A stretch of 64,000 nt of DNA from Bin80 sp965208025. GTDB taxonomy: Bacteria; Bacteroidota; Rhodothermia; Rhodothermales; Bin80. Positions 27,793 to 36,292 of the stretch are shown piece after piece (position 1 is the stretch's first letter; each line of letters starts with the position of its first letter). Both the position numbers and the translations under genes were made by a program. The DNA is taken from the NCBI GenBank assembly GCA_965208025.1, contig OZ242302.1, positions 2,728,001-2,792,000 on the forward strand, written 5' to 3'. The notes under the pieces were generated by a model that was given only the letters and a program-made list of their open reading frames with translations, did no database searches and was not told the DNA's origin.

Positions 27793-29525
27793 AGATCTTG
27801 ATCAGAGATTACTTGGCCAAACTGGGTGAGTCTGGTGGACTGGACGTTCTGGTAGCTGACTTGCTACTCAATATGAATATTGAACCCATCAGCAGACCAC
27901 AGAGGGGAGTACGGCAGTATGGTGTTGACGTAGCAGCAGTAGGTGAGGACCCAGAAGATGGCCAACAAAAACTCTTTCTGATTACCATTAAAGCGGGAGA
28001 CATTACCAGAAACAATTGGGATGTTAGTGCCAACGCAATACGACCATCCCTTAATGAAATCAAGGACGTATATCTTGATAAACAGATAGATAATTCTCAT
28101 CAAAATCTACCCAAGAAGATTGTCCTATGCTGCGGAGGGATACTTAAACAGGAGGCCGATACAAACTGGAAGGGGTATACCGAAAGCAATAGTATATCTG
28201 GACAGCTGGAGTATGACCTATGGACTGGAGATAAGCTCGCACTCTTGATTGAGGAGTATTTCATGGATGAATACCTGTTTCCTCAGGAGAATCAGAGCTT
28301 GATGCGAAAGACTCTTGCCCTACTTGATCAGAACGAACAGGAGCCTAGATTCTTTTATCTGCTTGTAGAGCAAATATTATTTAAGAATCGTTTACCGATT
28401 AATTCTCCGAAAATCAAGTACCTGAGAGTACTAAGGTTGGTTAATTTTTGTCTATGTGTAGTGGCCAGATGGTCATTGGATGTGGAGAATATCCGCCCAG
28501 CACTGCTCTGTGCAGAACGTGCATTGCTACGAACATGGGATTTCTTGAAAAATCATGAACTCCTTGAGCATCAGGCTGCACTCAATGCATACTTCCGATT
28601 GTATGAGGAATATCTCGCAACCGGGTTGATTTATGCAAAACGGATCCGCCCAGTATGTCGTATTAAAGATGGTCTTGTGAACATGTCCTCCCCCGCCGAA
28701 ATTGTTGAGTATCCGCTCCGCGTATTTGAAGTTGCAGGCTTTCTGAGTACATTGGGACTCAATTATGCCTTTCTATTCCAGGAAAAGGGCGATAATGAAT
28801 TTGAGAAAACAGCATCTGTGTTTGCTGATACGCTGATAGAACTGATAATGAATAACTCAGCATCCATTACACCTCGGTACGACAGTCATGCAATTGAAAT
28901 TGCACTTGGCCTGATGCTTCTATTTATGACAAAGGGGAATGACTTCGCCTTAGATTGGCTGAAGCAATTGTACCTTCGTGTCACATGGGCATATAAATCG
29001 GGGAAGTTCTTTCCAGTGGACTCAGATAGCCATGAAGATCTTCTTGCCATGGAGCTTGACAGGGACGCGCCGAGAGAACAATTCATGCAGTTGTCAACGC
29101 TTCTTCCGACTATGGCCGAATGGTATGGGATTTTTGGCAAACAAGTTGAATATGAAGCTTTCAGGAAAGCCGTGAATAATACATGTAGCGAAATCAATCT
29201 CCAGTTATGGTATCCAAATAATAACACAGAACCGAAGCTGTACAAAGAAAATGCTGGACATAATTCAGGAATTATGCGGACATCTATTATTCTTCCAGAA
29301 GAGATTGATGAGTTTCGTGATACCATGCGAAGCAGACTTGCGGAACAAACATCTTTTTACCAGATCTCATGCGTTCAAAGCGGATTACCCGTTCTGGGCT
29401 TGATTGCTAGCCGTCATTATCGGACCCCGGTGATTCCTGCCTATTGGCAGTGTCTACTTCCTAATGTGGACCGCGTGTCAAACATGCAAGACTCATCTGA
29501 GAAAGCCGCAAATGAAGACAATTAA
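27789..29525 (+). CDS. PD-(D/E)XK-like nuclease N-domain with long helical C-terminus
   Basis: The first 90 residues have the pattern of restriction-type nucleases: RPQRGVRQYGVDVAAVG (Asp47 candidate), then KLFLITIKAGDI, where Lys68 would be the catalytic Lys but the usual Glu/Gln two residues before is Thr66. NAIRPSLNEI follows. Beyond residue 180 the 578-residue chain is helical and unassigned. A GAGAGG box precedes the start, which overlaps the stop of the HEAT-like gene. I recall a similar N-terminal pattern in unnamed bacterial proteins, but no named system. It could cut DNA or RNA, or be a catalytically altered binder. Confidence 0.65.
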   Translation: MKILIRDYLAKLGESGGLDVLVADLLLNMNIEPISRPQRGVRQYGVDVAAVGEDPEDGQQKLFLITIKAGDITRNNWDVSANAIRPSLNEIKDVYLDKQIDNSHQNLPKKIVLCCGGILKQEADTNWKGYTESNSISGQLEYDLWTGDKLALLIEEYFMDEYLFPQENQSLMRKTLALLDQNEQEPRFFYLLVEQILFKNRLPINSPKIKYLRVLRLVNFCLCVVARWSLDVENIRPALLCAERALLRTWDFLKNHELLEHQAALNAYFRLYEEYLATGLIYAKRIRPVCRIKDGLVNMSSPAEIVEYPLRVFEVAGFLSTLGLNYAFLFQEKGDNEFEKTASVFADTLIELIMNNSASITPRYDSHAIEIALGLMLLFMTKGNDFALDWLKQLYLRVTWAYKSGKFFPVDSDSHEDLLAMELDRDAPREQFMQLSTLLPTMAEWYGIFGKQVEYEAFRKAVNNTCSEINLQLWYPNNNTEPKLYKENAGHNSGIMRTSIILPEEIDEFRDTMRSRLAEQTSFYQISCVQSGLPVLGLIASRHYRTPVIPAYWQCLLPNVDRVSNMQDSSEKAANEDN

Positions 29526-29864
29526 CCTATTCCTCAAAGACATGACCTGCCAATTTTCATCAGACTTGGCGATAAAGCTGGTTTATCTTTAGATTTACTC
29601 CTACATAAACTGTGCATACATTTCCTGAAATGGATGGGATAGTACATAAGCCTGAAGAGTATCGTGAACAATGTCCAACTCTCCATGTATTCACCAAACA
29701 ATAAATGAAACAAGCTTGTGAATTAATCAGGGTGTTTCTCTACAAATAATTCATGAAAATATTCCCGACTACTTCAAAGATCTTTTCATAAAGAATTTGT
29801 ATCCGTTCAAGTTAAATACGCATCCAAGCGTTTAAATCTAATCTGAATTAAGAATAATAAAATC
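29526..29864. other. Intergenic, nothing recognised
   Basis: AT-rich sequence between the nuclease-like gene and IS copy B. It should include the original promoter of the gene at 31455, since the IS landed exactly at that start codon. Confidence 0.5.
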
Positions 29865-29868
29865 CTAT

Positions 29869-31452
29869 GAGCCTCTTTCAAAACTCTTTATTTTCTCCTG
29901 TTGTCCCGGCTGAATTGCGGCTTAAACTGGTTCAATCTGGTCGGACTACGCGAATCATCGGCGGGGGTTCGGTGTTTTGTGGATTCAACCAGTGTTTTGC
30001 CTGCACGGAGGTCTCTGTTTGGTGAATTTCGTCCACGATCCGTGTAGATTTCACACACCCCTCCCACGGCATCTGTGGTTCAGAGCGCCCAAAATCTGTT
30101 ATGCAGGGGTTGGATGGCCGGTTTACTGCACCATCCGCAGCATTTGGTCCACCGTGAGTACCACCACACTGAACATCAAATGACAAAGGACTTTCTCGTG
30201 CCCACGGACTCGGATATTGCGTCCACCGAACTCATCTTTGAGCCGCCCAAAGGCCCGCTCCACGGTGGAACGCTCCCGGTAGCGAACCCGCTCCGCAGGA
30301 ATGAATCCGGCCGTACGTTGTGCCTTTTGCTCGCGACGATCCGCCGCTTTTTTGTTGCGCGGATTCGGATCAATGATCGGTACACGCCCCGAGGCGCTCC
30401 GATGTGCGACAATCTCCTTCGCGTCATAGGCGCTGTCCATGAGATCGTAACAGTTGTCCACCCGCTGCTGCGTCAAGTGCGCCAAGGGAAGCGCGGCCTG
30501 ACTATCATGCAACGAGGCAGAGGTCACCAAACAGCTGATCGGAATCCCTCCGTCCGCCGTATCCATGTGTAGCTTATAGCCCGTCCATCGTTGCGTATGC
30601 CCCTTCGCGTTCCGCTTGCAGCCCATCGTACAATCCTTCGGTAATGCGTCCAACATCTCGCCTAACTCCATCTTCAACTGCTGCTCCAAGCGACGAGGCA
30701 CCTTGGGACGCTCCTCCCCCTTCTTCGGACGCCCCCGCTTGCGTGGCTTCACGGGGGTGGACATGTCAGCCTTCGGAACCGGACGCTCCCGCGCTTCAAT
30801 CGCCGTTGAATCCCGTGAAATATGCCCCACTAACTCCCCCGCGTACCCCTGTTTGATCAAGGCTTCATGGATCCGAGTCGGTAACTTCGCCAACGCAAAC
30901 TCCTGAAACGCACGAGAAAACGTGGGCGCACTCGGCACATCACACGAGCGGGACCAACCACAGAGGGACCGAAGCAAAACATCCGATAGAAGCCGCTCCC
31001 GCAATCCGGAGGTTGTCGGAATATTTAACGCCATCTTGGCCAAAAACGACTGCGCAAGACAGACCCGGTGCGCACGCGGGCGTCCCACCGAACGAAGCCG
31101 GGGACGAGGCAGATGATCCTCCACACAGACCAACTCAAATAACAACAACAACTTCCTCAATCGTTTGGGCAACGCTCCATAGTTCTGCTCCACACATGGA
31201 AACAACTCCTGTTGGCAGGAAATATAAAAACCGCGTATCTTCTTGGTAAGGGACATGGGATTCTCCGGGGTTTGTTGGATTTGCAATACTCCTAAAAATA
31301 CAAAATTCGGAGATCCCTGCCCCTTCGTTTGTGACCCCAAAAAACGATACCTCCCAGGGCAGATCAGCCCCTAACATTCTTTAGTACCCAGATCCATCAA
31401 TCAGCAAAATCTCTCAAAAAATCATCCAATTGAGGAATTTTGAAAGAGGCTC
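29869..31452 (-). mobile_element. IS5-like element copy B (1584 bp)
   Basis: Same ends as copy A, opposite orientation, and flanked by CTAT (29865-29868 and 31453-31456). The right CTAT plus the next G rebuilds the ATG of the gene at 31455. Transposase intact. Confidence 0.92.
30123..31256 (-). CDS. IS5-like DDE transposase (copy B)
   Basis: A 377-residue intact protein nearly identical to copy A; differences include AGELVGH for AGEFVGH and VERAFGRLKDEF for VEQAFGRLKDEF. The start MSLTKKIRG is at 31254-31256 with GGAGA upstream. Catalytic motifs are as in copy A. Confidence 0.9.
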   Translation of the reverse strand: MSLTKKIRGFYISCQQELFPCVEQNYGALPKRLRKLLLLFELVCVEDHLPRPRLRSVGRPRAHRVCLAQSFLAKMALNIPTTSGLRERLLSDVLLRSLCGWSRSCDVPSAPTFSRAFQEFALAKLPTRIHEALIKQGYAGELVGHISRDSTAIEARERPVPKADMSTPVKPRKRGRPKKGEERPKVPRRLEQQLKMELGEMLDALPKDCTMGCKRNAKGHTQRWTGYKLHMDTADGGIPISCLVTSASLHDSQAALPLAHLTQQRVDNCYDLMDSAYDAKEIVAHRSASGRVPIIDPNPRNKKAADRREQKAQRTAGFIPAERVRYRERSTVERAFGRLKDEFGGRNIRVRGHEKVLCHLMFSVVVLTVDQMLRMVQ

Positions 31453-31454
31453 CT

Positions 31455-32222
31455 ATGGAAACGGAAACTCAACAAGTTTCACAAGTTAGTGTATTGTCTC
31501 AAATCAGCCAGACAGAAACTTTCTCTGTGTGGAGAGACATTCTGCCCCCATTACCTAATCGGATCACGGAACAATATGATCCATCTCCTCCTATTGAAGA
31601 GCATAGTCGTGATTCAGAGCCTCAAATAATTCAGTGGTCTACAAATAACTTTGTAACTACCCGTTGCACAAACTTTAATTCCTCCAATAGCCCAGACCAA
31701 GAAGAGAGTATATCTGTTTCTCTGGTGAAAAAGAATCGGTCAAATTCAAATAAAGTTGCTCAATCATCCTCTTCTCCGATCAGTTCAGATTGCACAGAGC
31801 CCAATTTAATTCTCCAGATTCGCAATTCAACTATTCATGAAGAAATATTTAATGCTCTGCTTATAGCTGGGTACCATAAAATTGTTAATCGTCTTACTTA
31901 TCTCTATGGAATCCTGCAGGATAGCGATGACCCTGAAGATCCAGACATGGATATAAAGTCACTCCAAAATTTGGCATTGTTCTTCACGAAGAACAGTGCC
32001 TTACTTCCCCCTCCTGATATCGGAGTAGATCCCGAGGGATTGTTGCAGGCTGAGTGGCACCGGAGTAATGTAATTGTCTTGATGAATTTCCTTCCTGATG
32101 AGAAAATCGTGTTTGCCGCTACATCTACTTTGAACGGTCAAGGTGAATCAGAGGATATCCAAGGTCAAGGTCAATGGGATCTTGCTCTAAATGTGGTTCG
32201 TTCGTTTCTGGCCAACCCTTAG
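31455..32222 (+). CDS. Hypothetical protein (255 aa), first gene of a pair
   Basis: The start METETQQVSQVSVLSQ is at ATG 31455; a longer TTG frame begins inside the IS and is not original. The N-terminal 120 residues are Ser/Asn/Pro-rich and probably disordered; the C-terminal half (about 115-255) is compact, with ALLIAGYHKIVNRLTYLYG, LQNLALFFTKN, a GLLQAEWHRSN region and IVFAATSTLNG. I do not recognise the family. The next gene starts 4 nt downstream, indicating an operon. The gene has lost its upstream region to IS copy B, so expression may now depend on the IS. Confidence 0.6.
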   Translation: METETQQVSQVSVLSQISQTETFSVWRDILPPLPNRITEQYDPSPPIEEHSRDSEPQIIQWSTNNFVTTRCTNFNSSNSPDQEESISVSLVKKNRSNSNKVAQSSSSPISSDCTEPNLILQIRNSTIHEEIFNALLIAGYHKIVNRLTYLYGILQDSDDPEDPDMDIKSLQNLALFFTKNSALLPPPDIGVDPEGLLQAEWHRSNVIVLMNFLPDEKIVFAATSTLNGQGESEDIQGQGQWDLALNVVRSFLANP

Positions 32223-32226
32223 TCTT

Positions 32227-32685
32227 ATGTCTGGAAATGAGATAGACGGCAATCAACATGTTTCAAGATATTGCAAACCTCAATGTGTTGGGGCTGACGG
32301 GTTACCGCTCGGATGTGCATTTGACCTCAGAGATCAAGAGAGGTATCTTTCTGTGAATTGGCTTGAGTATTTTGAGGAATTTTGTTTGGCCAAAGCCATA
32401 GATCGTGTTCGACAGGTTTTTCAGGATAAGGGCTACAGTACTGCACCCAATGGTAGGTTTGCAACGCTTCAAGTCAATCAGATTAAGTCAGTAAGCCCTA
32501 ACCCATTTAGGATTATGCACTTACCTTCTCCAAATGACCCATCCCACTCTGGGATTTATGGATATACTGCCACAGATAAATCAATAGCCCTGAGAATTTC
32601 TGCGTTGGCACGCGCACAAGACATGTATCCTGCTTATAGAAGGTTGCCATCAGGATCTAATGGAAGACTGAATGGATCACGGTGA
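32227..32685 (+). CDS. Hypothetical protein (152 aa), second gene of a pair
   Basis: It starts MSGNEIDGNQHVSRYCK at ATG 32227, 4 nt after the previous stop; a frame from 32191 would overlap the upstream gene. The core has a conserved look: GADGLPLGCAFDLRDQERY, LSVNWLEYFE, KAIDRVRQVFQDKGY, then a conserved-looking DPSHSGIYGYTATD. I cannot name the family. The regular pairing and position in the island suggest a two-gene module of unknown role, possibly toxin-antitoxin or defence. Confidence 0.55.
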   Translation: MSGNEIDGNQHVSRYCKPQCVGADGLPLGCAFDLRDQERYLSVNWLEYFEEFCLAKAIDRVRQVFQDKGYSTAPNGRFATLQVNQIKSVSPNPFRIMHLPSPNDPSHSGIYGYTATDKSIALRISALARAQDMYPAYRRLPSGSNGRLNGSR

Positions 32686-32751
32686 TAGACGACATGTATC
32701 CAGCTAACGGAGGATGCCAGTCTCTCAATCGTGATCCTTGCGCATTCCGCT

Positions 32752-32943
32752 GAACTGGGCCGTTCAAAATGCTGGAAGTTGGCCAATCCTCGTTGTTCCT
32801 GAACCTTTCTCATTGACTCTCAGGTTAACCCAATTTTGTGTGCGTTATTGACGATTCGATTCAGGATTGCGTCCGCCAGCGTTGGATCATCCATGATCTC
32901 GTACCACTTGTCCATCGGATACTGACTCGTCACAATCCTAAAT
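32752..32943 (-). pseudogene. istB: IS21 remnant: terminal repeats and IstB C-terminus
   Basis: On the minus strand 32940-32820 encodes the IstB tail IVTSQYPMDKWYEIMDD, PTLADAILNRIVNNAHKIGL and stop. Downstream of it (32757 and 32780) are two IS21-type terminal repeats (GGGCCGTTCAAAATGCTGG and a degraded copy) 23 bp apart. All of istA and most of istB are gone. The remnant abuts the 23-bp repeat array that begins at 32962. Confidence 0.8.
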
Positions 32944-32961
32944 TGAGTATTCCAAACAAAA

Positions 32962-33275
32962 GAGCCACCGAATACGAGCGATGGGAGCCACCGAATACGA
33001 GCGATGGGAGCCACCGAATACGAGCGATGGGAGCCACCGAATACGAGCGATGGGAGCCACCGAATACGAGCGATGGGAGCCACCGAATACGAGCGATGGG
33101 AGCCACCGAATACGAGCGATGGGAGCCACCGAATACGAGCGATGGGAGCCACCGAATACGAGCGATGGGAGCCACCGAATACGAGCGATGGGAGCCACCG
33201 AATACGAGCGATGAGAGCCACCGAATACGAACGATGGGAGCCACCAAATACGATTGATGTGAGCCACCCATTCCG
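32962..33275. repeat. 23-bp tandem array, 13 units plus a partial
   Basis: The unit GAGCCACCGAATACGAGCGATGG repeats without spacers from 32962. Units 1-10 are essentially identical, unit 11 ends ATGA, unit 12 has ACGAACGATGG, unit 13 is CCAAATACGATTGATGT and a partial follows at 33261. The unit, the 23-bp period and the preceding CAAAAGAGCCA match the five-copy repeat at 34868, which sits beside an istB pseudogene. The array is therefore an expanded set of IS21 multiple terminal repeats. All six frames are open because 23 is not a multiple of three; no protein is implied. Confidence 0.85.
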
Positions 33276-33285
33276 TCGGAATCAG

Positions 33286-34064
33286 TGGTTCATCTGTACG
33301 GAATACGCATCAAATCTGTTGAAAATCAAAAAATCGGCATTTTACTGACATGCACAAAATAATTGTAGACTCTTTTTCTGGGGCTATTTTTTGGGATTAA
33401 ATGAAATTATGTTACTGTGATGAAAGCGGCATTGGGGGGAGCCGATCGCAGTTATGGTCGAAATTATAGTGGATTCTACTTGTATGCATCAGACAAAAGA
33501 TGAGTGATAAAAACTTCTGAAAAGACTCTCCAAAATGGCTGGAAGAGAGCTTAAAGAGATTCATGGTAGGGACCTCTACTCATTGAGGCGTCGCAGCTCG
33601 CTGCTCCGCCTCAATGAAATGTGCTCCTCCATGGTTAAACTTTGGATTCCTGAAACCGTAAAAAGTTTTGTCGTCGACCGTAATTTGTATTGTCGTTGAA
33701 CACCGCAGTAATCAAAGGTTGATATGTTGCAACTCATTTAATCACAGTTAGAATCAATGAACGGCGTCTGCAATGTTCGGTAAATTAGCACCACGAACGG
33801 GATTCAATTGTTCAATTCGACCTTAAAACGGTCGCACTACTCCCCGATTGTATATAAACGATAACATCAATGTTGATCTACCATATATTGGGCAAAGTGA
33901 TAGAACTTGAAATGAACCCTTTCGGACGATTCACCCGAACTTCGCAGTTACTTCGGAGAGCAGGGCTAAAACGACTTACAGGACTTATTGGCAACATGGT
34001 CACTTCAGAAGAACAAAAGGTACTTCATTCGCCTCAAAGTGTGATATAAAAACACGGATTTGAA
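33286..34064. other. Intergenic, no gene; one strong hairpin
   Basis: No supported coding frame. The only structured feature is the hairpin at 33581-33616. The final part holds the 5' region of the Panacea-like gene. Confidence 0.5.
33581..33616. repeat. Perfect nested hairpin
   Basis: CATTGAGGCG (33581-33590) pairs with CGCCTCAATG (33607-33616), and the loop itself holds GCAGC/GCTGC. There is no following T-run on the plus strand, so a Rho-independent terminator is not obvious; an IS200/IS605-type subterminal hairpin or a protein-binding site is possible. Confidence 0.5.
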
Positions 34065-34592
34065 ATGGAAAAGCTAAATCCAGAGTTTCCGCGTGTTCCC
34101 GAAATTATCTCGGACTGTATTCTGTATGTAAGAAAAGACAGAATACAAGATACTACGGGTTTTGATTTGATAAAATTGGTATATCTATGTCATAGTTGGA
34201 GTTTGGGTATCTACGAAATGCCACTTATTACTGAGAGAGTTGAGGCATGGGCATATGGACCTATGATCCCCAGTATCTATAATCGATTTATACGACATAT
34301 TAATGTTCCAATACGTATTGACTTACGTGTCGACCCAATGTGGCATGACCCAAGACTCAATCCTAATTTGCTGACTGATAGACAAACGTCATTGATTGTT
34401 TCAGTATTGGACACATATGGAGATTTTAACTCACAGTCTCTGGGTGCTATTGCTAATCAACCAGGTTCGCCATGGGATCAGATTAGACGAATCTATGGCA
34501 TTGGAACGATTATTCCAAATCAACTTCTTCAAGAGCACTACGGGAAGCTATACAAGGAACATAATGTCGAGCGAGAAAGTGTCCCAGCTTAA
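34065..34592 (+). CDS. Panacea/SocA-like (DUF4065) antitoxin-type protein
   Basis: The 175-residue protein carries the Panacea core: DLIKLVYLCHSWSLGIYEMP, then VEAWAYGPMIPSIYNRF near residues 57-75, and the C-terminal SPWDQIR pattern. Proteins of this domain neutralise diverse toxins encoded alongside them. Here the next gene overlaps by 29 nt and encodes a small protein with a C-terminal membrane helix, fitting a Panacea antitoxin with a membrane-acting toxin. The start ATG 34065 follows an AT-rich stretch without a strong ribosome-binding site. Confidence 0.75.
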   Translation: MEKLNPEFPRVPEIISDCILYVRKDRIQDTTGFDLIKLVYLCHSWSLGIYEMPLITERVEAWAYGPMIPSIYNRFIRHINVPIRIDLRVDPMWHDPRLNPNLLTDRQTSLIVSVLDTYGDFNSQSLGAIANQPGSPWDQIRRIYGIGTIIPNQLLQEHYGKLYKEHNVERESVPA

Positions 34593-34809
34593 TATCCCCA
34601 TTCTTAAAAGTTTATCTGAGCATCCTGAGATAAAACTTGAATTGAATGATCTTATTGATCCCGTCAAAGAAAAACATGTTGCTCTTGATAAGAAAGTTGA
34701 AAAACTTGAAGAGCGTATATCTCACTCGGTGTCATATAAGGTACTTTTAATAGCTATCTTGCCTGCTATTGCAAGTATTGTAGGTCTAGTATTACATTTT
34801 TGTAAATAG
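34564..34809 (+). CDS. Small protein with C-terminal membrane helix (81 aa), toxin candidate
   Basis: It starts MSSEKVSQLNIPILKSL at ATG 34564, inside the 3' end of the Panacea-like gene; the longer frame from 34396 overlaps that gene too far to be credible. Residues about 35-58 are a charged coiled-coil-like stretch (KEKHVALDKKVEKLEERI), and 59-79 form one transmembrane helix (YKVLLIAILPAIASIVGLVL). Small single-helix membrane proteins are known partners of Panacea antitoxins. Toxicity is inferred from the pairing. Confidence 0.65.
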   Translation: MSSEKVSQLNIPILKSLSEHPEIKLELNDLIDPVKEKHVALDKKVEKLEERISHSVSYKVLLIAILPAIASIVGLVLHFCK

Positions 34810-34867
34810 AGATCGGATTGAGGCATACGAGTTCACAGAACGTACAGGCTGCGTACTGCGAACAAAA

Positions 34868-34982
34868 GAGCCATTGATTTTGAGCGATGTGAGCCACTGA
34901 ATCCTGACGATGTGAGCCATTGATTGCGAGGGAACTGGGCCACTGAACCCGATTGATGTGAGCCACCCTCTGTCGGCGAAGT
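34868..34982. repeat. IS21-type terminal repeats (5 units, 23-bp period)
   Basis: Units of the type GAGCCACTGAATCCTGACGATGT begin at 34868, 34891, 34914, 34937 (GGGCC) and 34960, degraded but strictly 23 bp apart. They lie next to the istB pseudogene at 35014 and mark that element's right end. Confidence 0.8.
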
Positions 34983-35013
34983 CGTGCACAGTATGTGTGC
35001 AAGACGGGTTGCA

Positions 35014-35495
35014 TTACGAGATGGATTCGTTCTTCAATTCTTGTTGACCTTGCACTTTGCGCATGGACTCTCCCGTCAGTTCAATTTTATGCGCATTGTT
35101 GACCAGTCGATCCAGGATTGCATCTGCCAGCGTAGAGTCTTCCATGGTCTCATACCATTTCTCCAAGGGATACTGACTCGTCACAATGGTAGACCGTACG
35201 GTGTAGCGATCATCAAGTAGTTCCATAAGGTCTCGTTGAGGATGCGTAGCAATCTGATGGAGTCCCCAGTCATCCAACACCAATACATCCATGCGAGCAA
35301 GCTATTTCAATTCTTTCAAGAAACCGCCTTATTTGTGCGCGGTTGGCAGGGTTTCTAACAGTCGGGAGAGTCGGTAGTAGAGGGTTCCGAAGTTATCAGG
35401 ATACGCATTATGTGCCAGTGCAAAGGCAACATAGCAATTACCAACCCCCGTAGGCCCCGTAATGATGACATTTTGCTAACGGCGAATCCACTGAC
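35014..35495 (-). pseudogene. istB: IstB ATPase remnant with frame breaks
   Basis: Reading the minus strand, a Walker A-like NVIITGPTGVGNCYVAFAL (the usual Lys replaced by Asn) is followed by FGTLYYRLSRLLETLP, a stop after TAHK, another break, then MDVLVLDDWGLHQ (Walker B) and STIVTSQYPLEKWYE to the tail AHKIELTGESMRK. The N-terminal third is missing. It is an inactive IS21 helper gene. Confidence 0.85.
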
Positions 35496-36292
35496 ACTTC
35501 AATAGGTGGAGCATGAGACGCTAATCCAATCCTAATGCGACTGCAAGTATTTTCCCCGAAAAGCAGATGGTAATTCTTGAGGAATACATCGGAACTCGTC
35601 GTTCCTGCGACGGATCATCGCTCCAGCTACAGACGTCGGATTGAATCGGAATGCGGGAAATAGTCAAATTTGGTCTACGCGCAACCCCAAATCGCATTAT
35701 CGTCGGACAACAGTTCCGCCAATAATCTTTTGGATGTATGGATTAATGGATATTCAGGGGGATGTGCAACAGTTCACGGAGAAGATGCAGATAAAGGGCT
35801 GGAACGATTGAGTGATCTCGCTCGAGAGGGTGCCGGGGATTGATTAGCGGTGTCTGGTGCTCCGTGCGGTTCGGATGATCGAGGTGATTTCAGGCTTTGG
35901 TAATGCGAGACGAGTTCGACAGATTGGAAACTTGACTGGCTGGACACCAAGTGAGTTTGTGATTGAGGCCAAGTCTCAGCAATTAACTCGTTTCATCCTT
36001 TGCGATATTTTGTCAAGTGATCGTTTGATTTTGAATCGTCCTTAGAACTTATGATGATCTCATCAGTGAATTACTCACTCGGTATGTCTTCTCTCTGTAC
36101 CTAATGCGTGGTTGATGAAGACAATGAGGCGGTGGTGCATAGAACGAACTTACCCCTGATTTTTTGGATCGTCGTGATAGGGTGGATGTCGCATATGACT
36201 CTGGTAGCTATTGGGAATCAAGTGAGACAGCCAACTGCAAGAGGTTATATCCTGTTCAGTTCATTTCCCTCAATACAAACCTACCTTTGCGA
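35496..36292. other. No gene recognised; degraded sequence
   Basis: Short open frames (for example 35857-36045) have no recognisable content and no coding-like continuity. Probably decayed mobile-element or gene sequence between the island and the outer-membrane operon. Confidence 0.45.

Noticed and set aside
16195..31452. Composite transposon formed by IS5-like copies A and B in inverted orientation
   Set aside because: Each copy has its own CTAT duplication, and removing each restores the local gene, so they inserted independently and no inversion occurred between them.
32962..33275. CRISPR-like array
   Set aside because: The units are contiguous with no unique spacers and no cas genes are present.
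32838..33348. Long repetitive reading frames (EYERWEPPNTSDGSHRIRAM-type) in all frames on both strands
   Set aside because: They are a by-product of a stop-free 23-bp tandem repeat; the unit length is not a multiple of three and the sequence is IS21 terminal DNA.
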